DNA of 64,000 bases, taken from the NCBI RefSeq assembly GCF_022879595.1, contig NZ_CP084265.1:868001-932000 (forward strand), read 5' to 3'. The stretch comes from Caballeronia sp. Lep1P3 (GTDB lineage Bacteria > Pseudomonadota > Gammaproteobacteria > Burkholderiales > Burkholderiaceae). A program made the position numbers and the translations under genes. Under the pieces are notes generated by a model, which saw nothing but the letters and a program-made list of their open reading frames with translations, was not told the DNA's origin and searched no databases. Shown piece by piece: positions 1 through 9,500 of the stretch (the stretch's first letter is position 1; the number at the start of each line of letters is the position of its first letter).

Positions 1-218
1 GCCTGCAATGCGAGCTCGATGCCGCCGTTTTGCGGCAGGCGCAGAACTTCGATGTCGAGGCCATCGATGGCGGGCGCGTGAATCGGCGGCGTGCTGCCGT
101 CATCGACGATCAGCACGCGCACCGGCTCGCTTTCATCGAACGACAGAAGCGTGCGTTCGACATCGGGCTGGCCGTTGAACGCGGGAAGCAACACGGCGAC
201 ATCGGAAAGTGCGTTCAT
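1..218 (-). CDS. Glycosyltransferase family 2, N-terminal part only
   Basis: The first 72 codons of a minus-strand gene that runs off the left edge of the window. The visible residues include VAVLLPAFNG and VLIVDDGSTPP, which are the nucleotide-sugar-binding start of a GT-A fold family 2 glycosyltransferase; the DDG is the usual metal/UDP-sugar motif. The ATG shares four bases (ATGA) with the stop of the upstream flippase gene, so the two are translationally coupled and probably act on the same surface polysaccharide or glycan. The acceptor and sugar cannot be told from this fragment. Confidence 0.8.
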   Translation of the reverse strand, partial: MNALSDVAVLLPAFNGQPDVERTLLSFDESEPVRVLIVDDGSTPPIHAPAIDGLDIEVLRLPQNGGIELALQ

Positions 219-1477
219 GCGCGAAGCCGCAGACGAATGTAGTAGAAGTTCACGCACGCCGCCGCGAGATAGCCGCAAGCGAGGCCGATGAGCGCGCCAT
301 AGCCGTTCATGCGTGGAATCGCGAACGCGTTCACTGCAAAGGCGACGGCAAGCGCAAGCAGCCATTTGCAAAGCAGCACGTATCTGGCCTGATACTTGAG
401 CACGACGAGATTGCCGATCGCCTCGATGCCCGCGGGCACCGAAAGCCACACGGCCCAGCGGAAGAGGTCCGCCGCGCCCGCATAATTCGGCCCGAACACG
501 CGCGCGATGATGAAGCCCGCGAGCGCATCGAGCACGAGCGCGCCCGCGATCATCAATGCGCCGGTCATCGCGAAGAGACGCAGCACGTTGCGCTTCACGC
601 GCGCCGTTTCCTGCACGCGATACACAAACGCGGGCGCGATGGTTTGCGCAAGCATCAGCGCGAGCGCAATCCAGTTCTCGTTCAACTGCTGCGCGGCGGA
701 ATAAAGCCCGAGTTCCGCGAACGACACGCGATGCGCGAGCATCAGCCGGTCGAGCTTCAGGAACAGATACATGCAGATGAGCCCGAGCCAGAACACCGTG
801 CCCGCGCTCGCGAAATGCCTGAAGAGCGCGCGATCGAAGCGCCAGCCGAGCGTGCCGCCATGACGCCGCATGTAATACACGACGAGCGCGCCGCCTATCG
901 CCGCGGCTTCGAGCGCCCATAGCCAGCCGAAGCTCCATGCGCGCGCGCTCGCGCGCACGAGCGCATAGACGAGCGCCGCCTTCGCGATGGCCGTCGTCAT
1001 GCTCGCGATCAACTGCGGCTTGCTATAGGTCATGCTTTGCAGCCACGCATTGATGACGCCGATGAACGGCTCGCGAAAGAGCATCGTGACCGCGAGCCCG
1101 GCGAGCATCGCGCCGACGAGCGGATCGACGCCGCCCGCCGCTATCCATATCCACGTCACGACGAGCGCGATCACCGAGACGCTCATGCGCAGCACGAACG
1201 CGCTGCCGAGCACCGCGCCCGTCTGCGCGGGCGGTTTATCGACGATGGTCGGCACGAGAATCTCCGCGCCGCAGACCCACGTGATCGGCGCGATCACGAG
1301 CAGCAGCGTGTTCGCGTATTGCCACTTGCCGAAGGCATCGGGACCGAGATAGCGCGCGAGAAGACCCGAAATGACGATGGCCACCGCGATCTGCGTGAGG
1401 CGTTCGAGTCCGAGCCAGACGATGTTCGCAAGCGCGCGGGCAACGTCCGGATTGCCCGAGCGCGCGAGGACTTTCAT
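215..1477 (-). CDS. Wzx-like polysaccharide flippase (MATE/MOP superfamily)
   Basis: An integral inner-membrane protein of about 420 residues with roughly twelve hydrophobic segments from end to end. The N-terminal region with SGLLARYLGPDAFG is typical of the polysaccharide synthase/oligosaccharide flippase family, which moves undecaprenyl-linked glycans to the periplasmic face. I prefer the ATG at 1477 (protein begins MKVLARSGN) because the family normally starts just before the first membrane helix; a GTG seven codons upstream (1498) is also open. Its stop overlaps the start of the family 2 glycosyltransferase by four bases. The substrate is unknown. Confidence 0.8.
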   Translation of the reverse strand: MKVLARSGNPDVARALANIVWLGLERLTQIAVAIVISGLLARYLGPDAFGKWQYANTLLLVIAPITWVCGAEILVPTIVDKPPAQTGAVLGSAFVLRMSVSVIALVVTWIWIAAGGVDPLVGAMLAGLAVTMLFREPFIGVINAWLQSMTYSKPQLIASMTTAIAKAALVYALVRASARAWSFGWLWALEAAAIGGALVVYYMRRHGGTLGWRFDRALFRHFASAGTVFWLGLICMYLFLKLDRLMLAHRVSFAELGLYSAAQQLNENWIALALMLAQTIAPAFVYRVQETARVKRNVLRLFAMTGALMIAGALVLDALAGFIIARVFGPNYAGAADLFRWAVWLSVPAGIEAIGNLVVLKYQARYVLLCKWLLALAVAFAVNAFAIPRMNGYGALIGLACGYLAAACVNFYYIRLRLRA

Positions 1478-1904
1478 GCGTGGATTCCAGGCATGCACCG
1501 TGCTACCGCAGCCTCTTCGCCGGGCGAACGTATGCCAGAGCCGGTGAAGTTTTGTGCGTTTGCGCGCGAAGGCGCCTCATTCGTCGGGGCAGAGGCGAAA
1601 GAGCGTATAGGCATTGGATTAGAATGAATGCGCAGGCTTGGGACTGCGGCGCGCAACGTGAAAAGCGCTGAAAGACAGCGATTATAAGTGCGAACCGAAG
1701 CCCGGCCTTCGCTACGGATCGTTCTCTCGTTCGCGAGGGTTCGGCACTCATGCGCAGCTTCGTCATGTCACGACTGGCAGTCGTTCGCGCGCATGTCGGC
1801 AGGCTCGGGCGCGCCCGAAAACGCCATCGCCTTGCCAACATGCGCGCCCTCATGGCTGCATCGCCGAGAATTCATCAATCAAATACAGAAGAGGTAGCCA
1901 TCTC
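1478..1904. other. Intergenic region between divergent genes
   Basis: About 430 bases separate the minus-strand flippase and the plus-strand phosphomannomutase gene. I see no convincing coding frame. Promoters for both directions should lie here, but I found no clear -35/-10 pair. An AGAGG ribosome-binding site precedes the phosphomannomutase ATG. Confidence 0.5.
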
Positions 1905-3305
1905 ATGAGCCAAGTATCCCAATCCATTTTCAAGGCTTACGACATTCGCGGCATCGTCGGCAAGACGGTCGACAAGGATGTCGCGAAGAGCATCGGCCGC
2001 GCGTTCGGCAGCGAAATCCGCAAGCAGGGCGGCGATTCGGTCGTCGTCGCGCGCGATGGCCGCCTGTCCGGTCCGGAACTCGTGGGAGCGCTCGCGGACG
2101 GCCTGCGCGAAGCGGGCGTCGATGTCGTCGATGTCGGCATGGTGCCGACGCCCGTCGGCTATTTCGCGGCGAGCGTGCCGCTGCCTTTGCCTTCGGGCGA
2201 ACGCCGCGTGGATTCGTGCATCGTCGTGACGGGCAGCCACAATCCGCCGGATTACAACGGCTTCAAGATGGTGCTGCGCGGCGCGGCCATCTACGGCGAG
2301 CAGATTCAGGGCCTGTATCAGCGCATCGTCAATAGCGACTTTTCGTCGGGAGAAGGCAGCTACACCGAGTTCGACGTGTCGCAGATGTATCTCGACCGCA
2401 TCGTGTCCGATGTGAAGCCGGTGCGCGGCATGAAGATCGTCGTCGATACTGGCAATGGCGTCGCGGGCGATCTCGCGCCGCGTCTTTTCAAGGCGCTCGG
2501 CTGCGAACTCGTCGAACTGTTCACGGACATCGACGGCAATTTCCCGAATCATCACCCGGACCCGGCGCATCCGGAAAACCTGCAGGACGTTATCAAGGCG
2601 CTCAAGGAAACGGACGCCGAAGTCGGCTTCGCATTCGATGGCGACGGCGACCGTCTCGGCGTCGTGACGAAGGACGGGCAGGTGATTTTCCCGGACCGTC
2701 AGCTGATGCTCTTCGCGCAGGAAGTGCTGTCGCGCAACAAGGGCGGCCAGATCATCTATGACGTGAAGTGCACGCGCAATCTCGCGAAGTGGGTGCGCGA
2801 TCAGGGCGGCGAGCCGGTCATGTGGAAGACGGGGCATTCGCTCGTGAAGGCGAAGCTGCGCGAGACGGGCGCGCCGCTCGCGGGCGAAATGAGTGGTCAC
2901 GTGTTCTTCAAGGACCGCTGGTACGGTTTCGACGATGGCCTTTACACCGGCGCGCGCATGCTGGAAATCCTTTCGCGCGTGGACGATCCGAGCAAGCTGC
3001 TCAACGATCTGCCGAATTCGCTTTCCACGCCGGAACTGCAGCTCAAACTGGAAGAGGGCGAGAACTTCGAACTGATTTCCCGTTTGCAGAAATCGGCGAA
3101 GTTCGAAGGCGCGGACGACGTGCTGACCATCGACGGTTTGCGCGTCGAATATCCGGACGGGTTCGGTCTTGCGCGTTCGTCGAATACGACGCCGGTGGTG
3201 GTGATGCGCTTCGAAGCGGACAGCGAAGAAGCGTTGAAGCGCATTCAGGAAGATTTCCGCCGCGTGATCCTGGCGGAGAAGGCGGACGCTAAGCTGCCGT
3301 TCTGA
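1905..3305 (+). CDS. manB: Phosphomannomutase/phosphoglucomutase
   Basis: A 466-residue cytosolic enzyme of the alpha-D-phosphohexomutase family. It interconverts mannose-6-phosphate and mannose-1-phosphate (and probably the glucose pair), feeding GDP-mannose and UDP-glucose synthesis for LPS and exopolysaccharide. The phosphoserine loop VVTGSHNPPDYNG (Ser about 111), the metal loop DGDGDR (about 245) and the sugar-specificity loop GEMSGH (about 327) are all intact. Length matches the AlgC/ManB group. The start has an AGAGG ribosome-binding site. A strong intrinsic terminator follows, so it is probably monocistronic. The name algC/pgm would be equally defensible. Confidence 0.92.
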   Translation: MSQVSQSIFKAYDIRGIVGKTVDKDVAKSIGRAFGSEIRKQGGDSVVVARDGRLSGPELVGALADGLREAGVDVVDVGMVPTPVGYFAASVPLPLPSGERRVDSCIVVTGSHNPPDYNGFKMVLRGAAIYGEQIQGLYQRIVNSDFSSGEGSYTEFDVSQMYLDRIVSDVKPVRGMKIVVDTGNGVAGDLAPRLFKALGCELVELFTDIDGNFPNHHPDPAHPENLQDVIKALKETDAEVGFAFDGDGDRLGVVTKDGQVIFPDRQLMLFAQEVLSRNKGGQIIYDVKCTRNLAKWVRDQGGEPVMWKTGHSLVKAKLRETGAPLAGEMSGHVFFKDRWYGFDDGLYTGARMLEILSRVDDPSKLLNDLPNSLSTPELQLKLEEGENFELISRLQKSAKFEGADDVLTIDGLRVEYPDGFGLARSSNTTPVVVMRFEADSEEALKRIQEDFRRVILAEKADAKLPF

Positions 3306-3325
3306 GCGCGATGATGTGAGAGGGC

Positions 3326-3355
3326 GGCGCGGCCGGAAGGCCGCGCCGTTTTTTT
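3326..3355 (+). terminator. Intrinsic terminator after manB
   Basis: A perfect 9-bp GC stem (3326-3334 with 3339-3347), a GGAA loop and a run of seven T (3349-3355). It ends the manB transcript just before the convergent DUF29 gene. Confidence 0.9.
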
Positions 3356-3360
3356 GTTCG

Positions 3361-3792
3361 TTACTCGGGATAGAACTGCGGCGAAAGGATTTGATCAGCT
3401 GACCACGGCAATTCTTCGGGGAATACGTCGAGCCCGGTTTCTTCTGCCGCTTTCGACACGGCATCGGCCCATGTGCTCACGAGCCAGTCGGGATCGCGCA
3501 ATGAACCGTTCAGGCTCGGCGTTTTTTGCAGCGCGACCGACAAGGCACGGCGCTGTTCCCGGATCGTGCGCTGCCAGCTCGAGCCGCGGCGCCCGGGCTG
3601 ATACTGCCATTTGAGCAGATGCGCCAGCAGCACGGACATACGGCTGGATAGCTCTCTTTGCTCACTCTTGCCCACGTCCTCGATTTCCTCTGCGATATGT
3701 TCGACATCGATGGCCGAGAACTTACCCGCGCGCAGCAGCGCCGCCTGTTCGCGCGCCCATGCCACGACGTCCTGTTCGTAACGCGTTCCCAT
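3361..3792 (-). CDS. DUF29 family protein
   Basis: A 143-residue soluble protein beginning MGTRYEQDVVAWAREQAALL. The block AIDVEHIAEEIEDVGKSEQREL followed by a LLAHLLKWQYQP region is the signature of DUF29, a small family common in proteobacteria and cyanobacteria whose function is unknown. I chose the ATG at 3792 because GGAG lies just upstream; the frame is open 16 codons further (3840). It is convergent with manB and apparently on its own. Confidence 0.8.
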   Translation of the reverse strand: MGTRYEQDVVAWAREQAALLRAGKFSAIDVEHIAEEIEDVGKSEQRELSSRMSVLLAHLLKWQYQPGRRGSSWQRTIREQRRALSVALQKTPSLNGSLRDPDWLVSTWADAVSKAAEETGLDVFPEELPWSADQILSPQFYPE

Positions 3793-3963
3793 CGCGTACT
3801 CCTTTATTGATCGGATATCCGGTTCGGCTCGCCCGGTCATCGTATGTTACCGACTTTTTTCGTCGCGAAAGCCTTGAGCCAAGGCTAACGCCGCCCCGCC
3901 CGCGCTAAAATCCCCGCTTCCCCGTTCTCTCTTCATCGCGCGAGCCGCGCCTCTCCCCACAGC

Positions 3964-4959
3964 GTGCAAAAGATCCTGATCGTCCGCGTGTCGTCGCTTG
4001 GCGACGTCGTTCACAACATGCCGGCCATCGCCGACATTCGCCGCCGTTATCCCGATGCGCAAATCGACTGGCTCGTCGAAGAGAGTTTCGCAAGTCTCGT
4101 CGAACTGGTCGATGGCGTGCGCCGCGCGATTCCGTTTTCGCTCAGGCGCTGGCGCAAGGGTTTCGCATCGGCGGCGAACTGGCGCGAGATCGGCAAGTTC
4201 CGGCGCGAACTCGCGGCCGAGAAATACGATCTCGTGATCGACTGCCAGGGGCTCATCAAGACCGCGTGGGTCGCGAGCTGGGCGCGCGGGCCGCTCGTCG
4301 GGCTCGCGAATCGCACGGACGGCGCGGGCTTCGAATGGCCCGTGCGCTTCTTCTACGACCGGCGCGTGCCGATCGAGCCGCGCACGCACGTCGTCGAGCG
4401 CACGCGCCAGCTCGTCGCCGCCGCGCTCGATCTGCCGCGCCCGCAGACCACCGACGACATCGACTTCGGCATCGACACGCGCCGCGCCACGCTCGCCATT
4501 TCCGCGCTCGGGCTGAACCTGCCGGTGCCGTATGTCGTGTTCGTGCACGCCACGTCCCGCGCGGACAAGCAATGGCCCGAAGCCGCGTGGATCGAACTCG
4601 GGCAGGCGCTCGTCACGCGCGGCGCATCCATCGTGCTGCCGTGGGGCAACGACGCGGAACGCGCGACGAGCGAGAAGCTCGCGAAGGAATTCGGCGCGGC
4701 GGCCATCGTGCCGCCCAAGCTCTCGCTGCCCGCCGTGGTCGGCCTGATCGACGGCGCGGCCGCAACCGTCGGCGTCGATACGGGTCTCGTTCATATTGCC
4801 GCAGCGCTGAAGCGTCCGACCGTCGAGTTGTACAATTTCTCGACCGCATGGCGCACTGGCGGCTATTGGTCGCCGAACGTTATCAACTTAGGCGACGCGA
4901 GCCGGCATCCGACGCTCTCCGAAGTAAAGGCCGCGCTCGCGGGCTTCGGCCTGCTCTGA
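3964..4959 (+). CDS. waaC: LPS heptosyltransferase I
   Basis: A 331-residue family 9 glycosyltransferase that adds the first L-glycero-D-manno-heptose to Kdo on lipid A at the cytoplasmic face of the inner membrane. The N terminus ILIVRVSSLGDVVHNMPA carries the catalytic Asp (D14), and the ADP-heptose-binding motif GVDTGLVHIAAALKRPTV lies near residue 270. The start codon is GTG; no strong ribosome-binding site is seen. It is followed by kdoO and waaA in the same direction, which together make the inner core. Confidence 0.92.
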   Translation: MQKILIVRVSSLGDVVHNMPAIADIRRRYPDAQIDWLVEESFASLVELVDGVRRAIPFSLRRWRKGFASAANWREIGKFRRELAAEKYDLVIDCQGLIKTAWVASWARGPLVGLANRTDGAGFEWPVRFFYDRRVPIEPRTHVVERTRQLVAAALDLPRPQTTDDIDFGIDTRRATLAISALGLNLPVPYVVFVHATSRADKQWPEAAWIELGQALVTRGASIVLPWGNDAERATSEKLAKEFGAAAIVPPKLSLPAVVGLIDGAAATVGVDTGLVHIAAALKRPTVELYNFSTAWRTGGYWSPNVINLGDASRHPTLSEVKAALAGFGLL

Positions 4960-5007
4960 CGCCCGGAGCCCGTAGCGCCGTGCGAGCCAACTCAAGTTCG
5001 AAGGCAC

Positions 5008-5892
5008 ATGACGGAATCTCAAATCATCGAAGTCGCATCGTGCGACTGGCAGGGCAGGCACTTGTCCGTGCCGCGCGAGGCGCTTCTTGCCGGCGTGGAA
5101 GACGGCAAGGTTCTCTATTTCCACAATCTGCGTTTTGCGATCGAAGGCGGCGAACAGGCGCTGCTCGACCCGAAAATCGCGGACCCGAAGCGCAAGAACA
5201 TCAGCCTCGCGCCCAACGGCGGCGCGCTCAACGGCGTGCTCGGCGACAACGTGATGCACTCGGCGGTGCGCTCGCTCATCGCGCGATACCAGGCGAATGC
5301 GCGCTCGCTCGTCGATGGCCTCTTTCCCGAATACGACGGCAAGCTGCGCGTCGCGCCCACGAGCCTGCGGCTGCATCAGGTCGAAACGCGCGAAAGCTCC
5401 TGGCGCAAGGACGATAGCCGCCTGCACGTCGATGCCTTTCCGTCGCGCCCGAACTACGGCGAGCGCATCCTGCGCGTATTCACGAACATCAACCCGAACG
5501 GCGCACCGCGCGTCTGGCGCGTGGGCGAGCCGTTCGAGGACATGGCGCGGCGCTTTCTGCCCGCCATCAAGCCGCAGGCGCCCGGATCGGCGTGGCTCAT
5601 GAACCTGCTGCACATCACGAAGACCAAGCGCAGCGAGTACGACCACCTGATGCTGCATCTGCACGACGCGATGAAGGCCGACCTCGATTATCAGAAGTCC
5701 TCGCCGCAGGAGACCATGCCGTTTCCGCCCGGCTGCGTGTGGATCTGCTTCTCGGATCAGGCGTCGCACGCGGTCATGTCCGGCCAGTACATGATGGAGC
5801 AGACGTTCTTTCTGCCCGTCAAGGCGATGGCGCGGCCCGATCGCGCGCCGCTCGGCATTCTCGAGCGGCTCAAGGGCCGGGCGCTCGTTTGA
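5008..5892 (+). CDS. kdoO: Kdo 3-hydroxylase (Fe(II)/2-oxoglutarate dioxygenase)
   Basis: A 294-residue protein matching the Kdo hydroxylase family (KdoO), which converts Kdo of the LPS inner core to D-glycero-D-talo-oct-2-ulosonic acid (Ko), a hallmark of Burkholderia LPS. The HxD iron motif is in LHVDAF (about residue 140) and the distal iron His is probably in ASHAVMSG (about residue 255). It sits between waaC (48-base gap) and waaA (TTGA overlap), so the three genes form one LPS core operon. Identification rests on sequence resemblance and context; activity is inferred. Confidence 0.85.
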   Translation: MTESQIIEVASCDWQGRHLSVPREALLAGVEDGKVLYFHNLRFAIEGGEQALLDPKIADPKRKNISLAPNGGALNGVLGDNVMHSAVRSLIARYQANARSLVDGLFPEYDGKLRVAPTSLRLHQVETRESSWRKDDSRLHVDAFPSRPNYGERILRVFTNINPNGAPRVWRVGEPFEDMARRFLPAIKPQAPGSAWLMNLLHITKTKRSEYDHLMLHLHDAMKADLDYQKSSPQETMPFPPGCVWICFSDQASHAVMSGQYMMEQTFFLPVKAMARPDRAPLGILERLKGRALV

Positions 5893-7253
5893 GCGGCCCG
5901 GCATCCGCGCCGGCTGCGCCGTTCTCGGCGGTGGTGCTGAGGGCGATCTATCGCGCGATGTGGTGGCTCGTCGCGCCGCTCGCCGTCGTGCGGCTTCTGA
6001 TTCGCTCGCGCCGCGAGCGCGGCTATCGCGAACATATCGCGGAGCGTTTCGGACGCGGCCCCGCGCGCCGCGCCGACGATCTCGCGCCGCTCATCTGGGT
6101 GCACGCGGTGTCGGTTGGGGAGACGCGCGCGGCGCAGCCGCTCATCGAAGCGCTGATGAAGGCGCATCCCGAAGCGCGCGTGCTCATCACGCACATGACG
6201 CCGAGCGGCCGCGCGACGGGCGTCGAACTTTTCGGCGATCGCGTGATGCGCAGCTATCTGCCGTATGACTCGCCGCATCTCGTGCGGCGCTTTCTGCGTG
6301 CGTGGCGGCCGTCGCTCGGCATCGTCATGGAAACGGAAGTCTGGCCGACGCTCATCGACGAATGCAAGCGCGCCGAGGTGCCGCTCGTGCTGACGAATGC
6401 GCGCATGTCCGAGCGATCGTATCGGCGGGCGGCGCGTTTCGGGCGCGCGGTGCGCGAAGTGTTCGGCGGATTTTCGCGCGTGCTCGCGCAGACGCCCTCG
6501 GATGCCGAACGCCTGAGCGCGCTCGGCGCGCGCAATGTCGCGGTGCTCGGCAATCTCAAGTTCGACATGACCGCGCCGCCCGAACTCGTGGCGCGCGGAC
6601 AGGCGTGGCGCGCGGCCATCGGCGAGCGGCCGGTGTGGGTCGCGGCGAGCACGCGCGAAGGCGAGGAGACGCTGGTGCTGCGCGCGTTCGCCGCGCTGAA
6701 CGTGCCGAATGCGCTGCTGATTCTCGTGCCGCGCCATCCCCAACGCTTCGACGAAGTGTCGGCGTTGATCGCCGCCGCCGGGATGACGCACGCGCGCCGT
6801 TCCGTGTGGGCGCCGAAGCCCGTCGCGGCGGGATCGGGCGCGGACGTGCCGCCGCCGTTGCCATCGGGCGTGCAGGTTTTGCTCGGCGATTCGATGGGCG
6901 AACTCGGCGCGTATTACGCGGCGGCGGATCTCGCGTTCATCGGCGGAAGTCTGTTGCCGCTCGGCGGGCAGAATCTGATCGAAGCGTGCGCGGCGGGCGT
7001 TCCCGTGCTGATCGGGCCGCACACGTTCAACTTCACGCAGGCGACGAACGATGCCATCGCGGCGGGCGCCGCATTGCGCGTCGATGGACCGCAGGGGCTC
7101 GCGCAGGGCTTGCGCGATCTCTTCAACGACCGCGCGCGCCGTATCGCGATGAGCGCGGCAGCGGCGGCGTTCGCGGCGCGGCATCGCGGCGCGACGCAAA
7201 GGACGGTGGCGGTTCTAGGTGTAATGTTGGAAGAGGGCGAAGCGGCGAAGTGA
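5889..7253 (+). CDS. waaA: Kdo transferase (3-deoxy-D-manno-octulosonic-acid transferase)
   Basis: A GT30 enzyme that transfers Kdo from CMP-Kdo to lipid IVA at the inner membrane. Family landmarks are an N-terminal membrane anchor (YRAMWWLVAPLAVVRLL), WVHAVSVGETRAA, ITHMTPSGR, METEVWPTLIDEC and the C-terminal nucleotide-binding GGQNLIEACAAGVPVLIGPH. The start is uncertain: I give the TTG at 5889, which overlaps the kdoO stop (TTGA), but GTG codons at 5931 and 5934 lie nearer the conserved membrane anchor. From there the length (about 440) equals the usual size. Confidence 0.88.
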   Translation: MSGPASAPAAPFSAVVLRAIYRAMWWLVAPLAVVRLLIRSRRERGYREHIAERFGRGPARRADDLAPLIWVHAVSVGETRAAQPLIEALMKAHPEARVLITHMTPSGRATGVELFGDRVMRSYLPYDSPHLVRRFLRAWRPSLGIVMETEVWPTLIDECKRAEVPLVLTNARMSERSYRRAARFGRAVREVFGGFSRVLAQTPSDAERLSALGARNVAVLGNLKFDMTAPPELVARGQAWRAAIGERPVWVAASTREGEETLVLRAFAALNVPNALLILVPRHPQRFDEVSALIAAAGMTHARRSVWAPKPVAAGSGADVPPPLPSGVQVLLGDSMGELGAYYAAADLAFIGGSLLPLGGQNLIEACAAGVPVLIGPHTFNFTQATNDAIAAGAALRVDGPQGLAQGLRDLFNDRARRIAMSAAAAAFAARHRGATQRTVAVLGVMLEEGEAAK

Positions 7254-7313
7254 GCGCGTAGGCACGTCGCCTCGAACGATGGCCGGATCGATCCGATTGC
7301 GCGGAGGACAATC

Positions 7314-7727
7314 ATGCCGAGCGAATGGAAGCGCCGCGCAACTCTGTTCGTTCAGCGTTTCTGGCAGCCGGCTTCCGCGTGCATGACATGCATGCCGGGC
7401 AGCCTGAGCCAGCTGACGAATCTCGGGCACTGGACCATCGCGCTTCGAACCGGTCTCTTCACCGGGCTTCTGGCTGTGCTCGTGACCTTCACTCCGGCGC
7501 GCAGGCTCTACACGAATCGATACGGCAATGCGCTGATCGTCGGCGTGCTGACGGCGCTCGGCGACGCCTATTCGCACGCGAGCCATTACCGCATTCCTTG
7601 GGTCGAGCATGTGCTGACGGGCGTGGTTTCGGGTGTTCTCGCGCTGATCGCTTCTTACTTGTTCGAAGACCGCGCCATGCGCATACGGAAGCTGCTGGGC
7701 CGCCTTTTCGCGTCCCGCCGCCGTTGA
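7314..7727 (+). CDS. Small membrane protein of unknown function
   Basis: A 137-residue protein with a very good ribosome-binding site (GGAGGA, seven bases before the ATG). I do not recognise the family. Three hydrophobic stretches are visible (around residues 43-60, 74-88 and 101-117); the last two bracket a short loop GDAYSHASHYRIPWVEH rich in His and aromatic residues. The C terminus is strongly basic (RKLLGRLFASRRR). It is separated from waaA by 60 bases and may share its transcript. Confidence 0.6.
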   Translation: MPSEWKRRATLFVQRFWQPASACMTCMPGSLSQLTNLGHWTIALRTGLFTGLLAVLVTFTPARRLYTNRYGNALIVGVLTALGDAYSHASHYRIPWVEHVLTGVVSGVLALIASYLFEDRAMRIRKLLGRLFASRRR

Positions 7728-7892
7728 CGGCAGTGGAACGACGCTTGCGGAAAACCCGATGGATCGATCGTCCGCGCGATGCGCGGGCCAAGCGAACGGC
7801 CGGTCGCAAAACAGGGCCGGCCCGCCCGATCGATTCCCAGCATGTTCACGCGAGGCATCGTTACAACGTTCAGCAGACGAAGAGGACTCAGC

Positions 7893-8075
7893 ATGAAAAC
7901 AGCACCGCCCACCAATCAAACCGAACAGGACGTCAAGGCCGAGGCGCAATCGGGCAAGCCCGCGACGACGAGCAGCGACAAGCCCGGCGGCGGCCAGCAT
8001 GCGGCGAATCACACGAAGGCCGGCAAGGATCACGGCGCCGGCGGCGGCGCGAAACGCCGGCATGGCCCGCGTTAG
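7893..8075 (+). CDS. Small charged low-complexity protein
   Basis: A 60-residue reading frame beginning MKTAPPTNQTEQDVKAEAQ with an AGAGGAC ribosome-binding site. It is rich in Gly, Lys, Ala and His and lacks hydrophobic segments, so it is probably disordered. I recognise no domain. The ribosome-binding site supports it being translated. It converges on ureG. Confidence 0.45.
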   Translation: MKTAPPTNQTEQDVKAEAQSGKPATTSSDKPGGGQHAANHTKAGKDHGAGGGAKRRHGPR

Positions 8076-8139
8076 GCGCTCTGGTTGACGAGGAGTGCGG
8101 CCCACCGGCGACGCGAGACGCCGGTTGGCCGCGCTCGGA

Positions 8140-8790
8140 TCACGCAGTCAGCAAGCCCTGTTTTTCGATGAAAGCGATCACGCTGTCGAGGCCGTCGAGC
8201 GCTTTCAGATTGCACATGACGAACGGACGTTCGCCGCGCATCTTTTTCGCATCGCTTGCCATTACGTCGAGATTCGCGCCGACGTAAGGCGCCAGGTCCG
8301 TCTTGTTGATGACGAGCAGATCCGACTTCGTGATGCCCGGCCCGCCCTTGCGCGGAATCTTCTCGCCGCCCGCGACATCGATCACGTAGATCGTGAGATC
8401 GGACAGCTCCGGGCTGAACGTCGCCGCGAGATTGTCCCCGCCCGATTCGATGAAAACGACATCCACGTCCGGAAAGCGCGACACCATCCGATCGACCGCT
8501 TCGAGATTGATCGACGCGTCTTCGCGTATCGCCGTATGCGGGCATCCGCCCGTTTCGACGCCCATGATGCGCTCGGGCGGCAGCGCGCCCGCCACGGTCA
8601 GAAGCCGCTGGTCTTCCTTCGTATAGATGTCGTTGGTGATGGCGACGAGGTCGTATTTGTCGCGCATCGCCTTGCAGAGCATTTCGAGCAGCGTCGTCTT
8701 GCCGGAGCCGACGGGCCCGCCCACGCCCACGCGCAGCGGCGGAAGTTTCTTGGTTCGGCGAAGAGCGGCGGAATAGGCGGGAGCGTTCAT
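8140..8790 (-). CDS. ureG: Urease accessory GTPase UreG
   Basis: A 216-residue SIMIBI-class GTPase that delivers nickel to apo-urease within the UreDFG complex. The P-loop GGPVGSGKT lies at residues 24-32, the nickel-binding CPH motif at 83-85 ([11 protein letters not shown]) and the guanine-specificity motif NKTD near residue 170. It is the last gene of the urease block, 29 bases after ureF. Confidence 0.97.
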   Translation of the reverse strand: MNAPAYSAALRRTKKLPPLRVGVGGPVGSGKTTLLEMLCKAMRDKYDLVAITNDIYTKEDQRLLTVAGALPPERIMGVETGGCPHTAIREDASINLEAVDRMVSRFPDVDVVFIESGGDNLAATFSPELSDLTIYVIDVAGGEKIPRKGGPGITKSDLLVINKTDLAPYVGANLDVMASDAKKMRGERPFVMCNLKALDGLDSVIAFIEKQGLLTA

Positions 8791-8819
8791 GCGATACCGG
8801 TTCGGATGCGAAAGCGAGG

Positions 8820-9500
8820 TTAGGAACGAAAGAGCCGCGAATACTGCGACTCGTGCCGCGCCGACAAAATGCCGAGCTGCGGCGCGAACGTAGTGATCTC
8901 ATCGGCCGATGTGGCGAGCGCGCGCGCGACCGCTTCGCCGATCGGACCGCGCAACGCGACGATGATGCGCTGCCCCGCGAGCTGTCCGAGCGGCACGGCT
9001 TTGAGCGCGGCGGCCGTCTGATTCTCGACCCAGCTGAACGCATACGCGGCGAGCGCCGCATCGGGCGCGGCATCGTGCGCGTGCGCGGCGAATGCGAACG
9101 CTGTCGGTTGCGCGATGGGTTTCATCGCGGCGAGCGTTGCGCGGTGCGCTGCATCGCCCCATTCGAGCGATGCGCATAACTGGGCGAGCGACCATCCCAT
9201 CTGCTCGGTCTCGCGCCGCAATTCGGACGACTCGCGGCTCGCGAGATAGTCGTCGTTGGCTGAGCGTAGCGCGGCTTCGTCATGCGCTTGCCAGCGTTGC
9301 ATCTGATGCGCGATGAACGGCAGCTCCGCGCGCGCGAGAACGTTCGCGAGGCCGTTCGCGATCCACTCGCGCGTGCTGTCGGCATCAACGATAAAGCCGT
9401 GTTCGATGGCCGCTTCCAGCCCTTGCGAATAGCTGAACGCGCCGATAGGCAGCGCCGGCGACGCGAGATGCAAAAGCGCCGTCAGTTCAGTCGTGAGCAT
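8820..9500 (-). CDS. ureF: Urease accessory protein UreF
   Basis: A 226-residue all-helical protein that couples UreG to the UreD-urease complex during nickel insertion. The N terminus [21 protein letters not shown] is the most conserved part of the family and fixes the start at 9500; an upstream extension in the same frame overlaps the His-rich end of ureE and is not expected to be translated. The start lies 14 bases inside ureE, so the two are probably translationally coupled. Confidence 0.95.
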   Translation of the reverse strand: MLTTELTALLHLASPALPIGAFSYSQGLEAAIEHGFIVDADSTREWIANGLANVLARAELPFIAHQMQRWQAHDEAALRSANDDYLASRESSELRRETEQMGWSLAQLCASLEWGDAAHRATLAAMKPIAQPTAFAFAAHAHDAAPDAALAAYAFSWVENQTAAALKAVPLGQLAGQRIIVALRGPIGEAVARALATSADEITTFAPQLGILSARHESQYSRLFRS

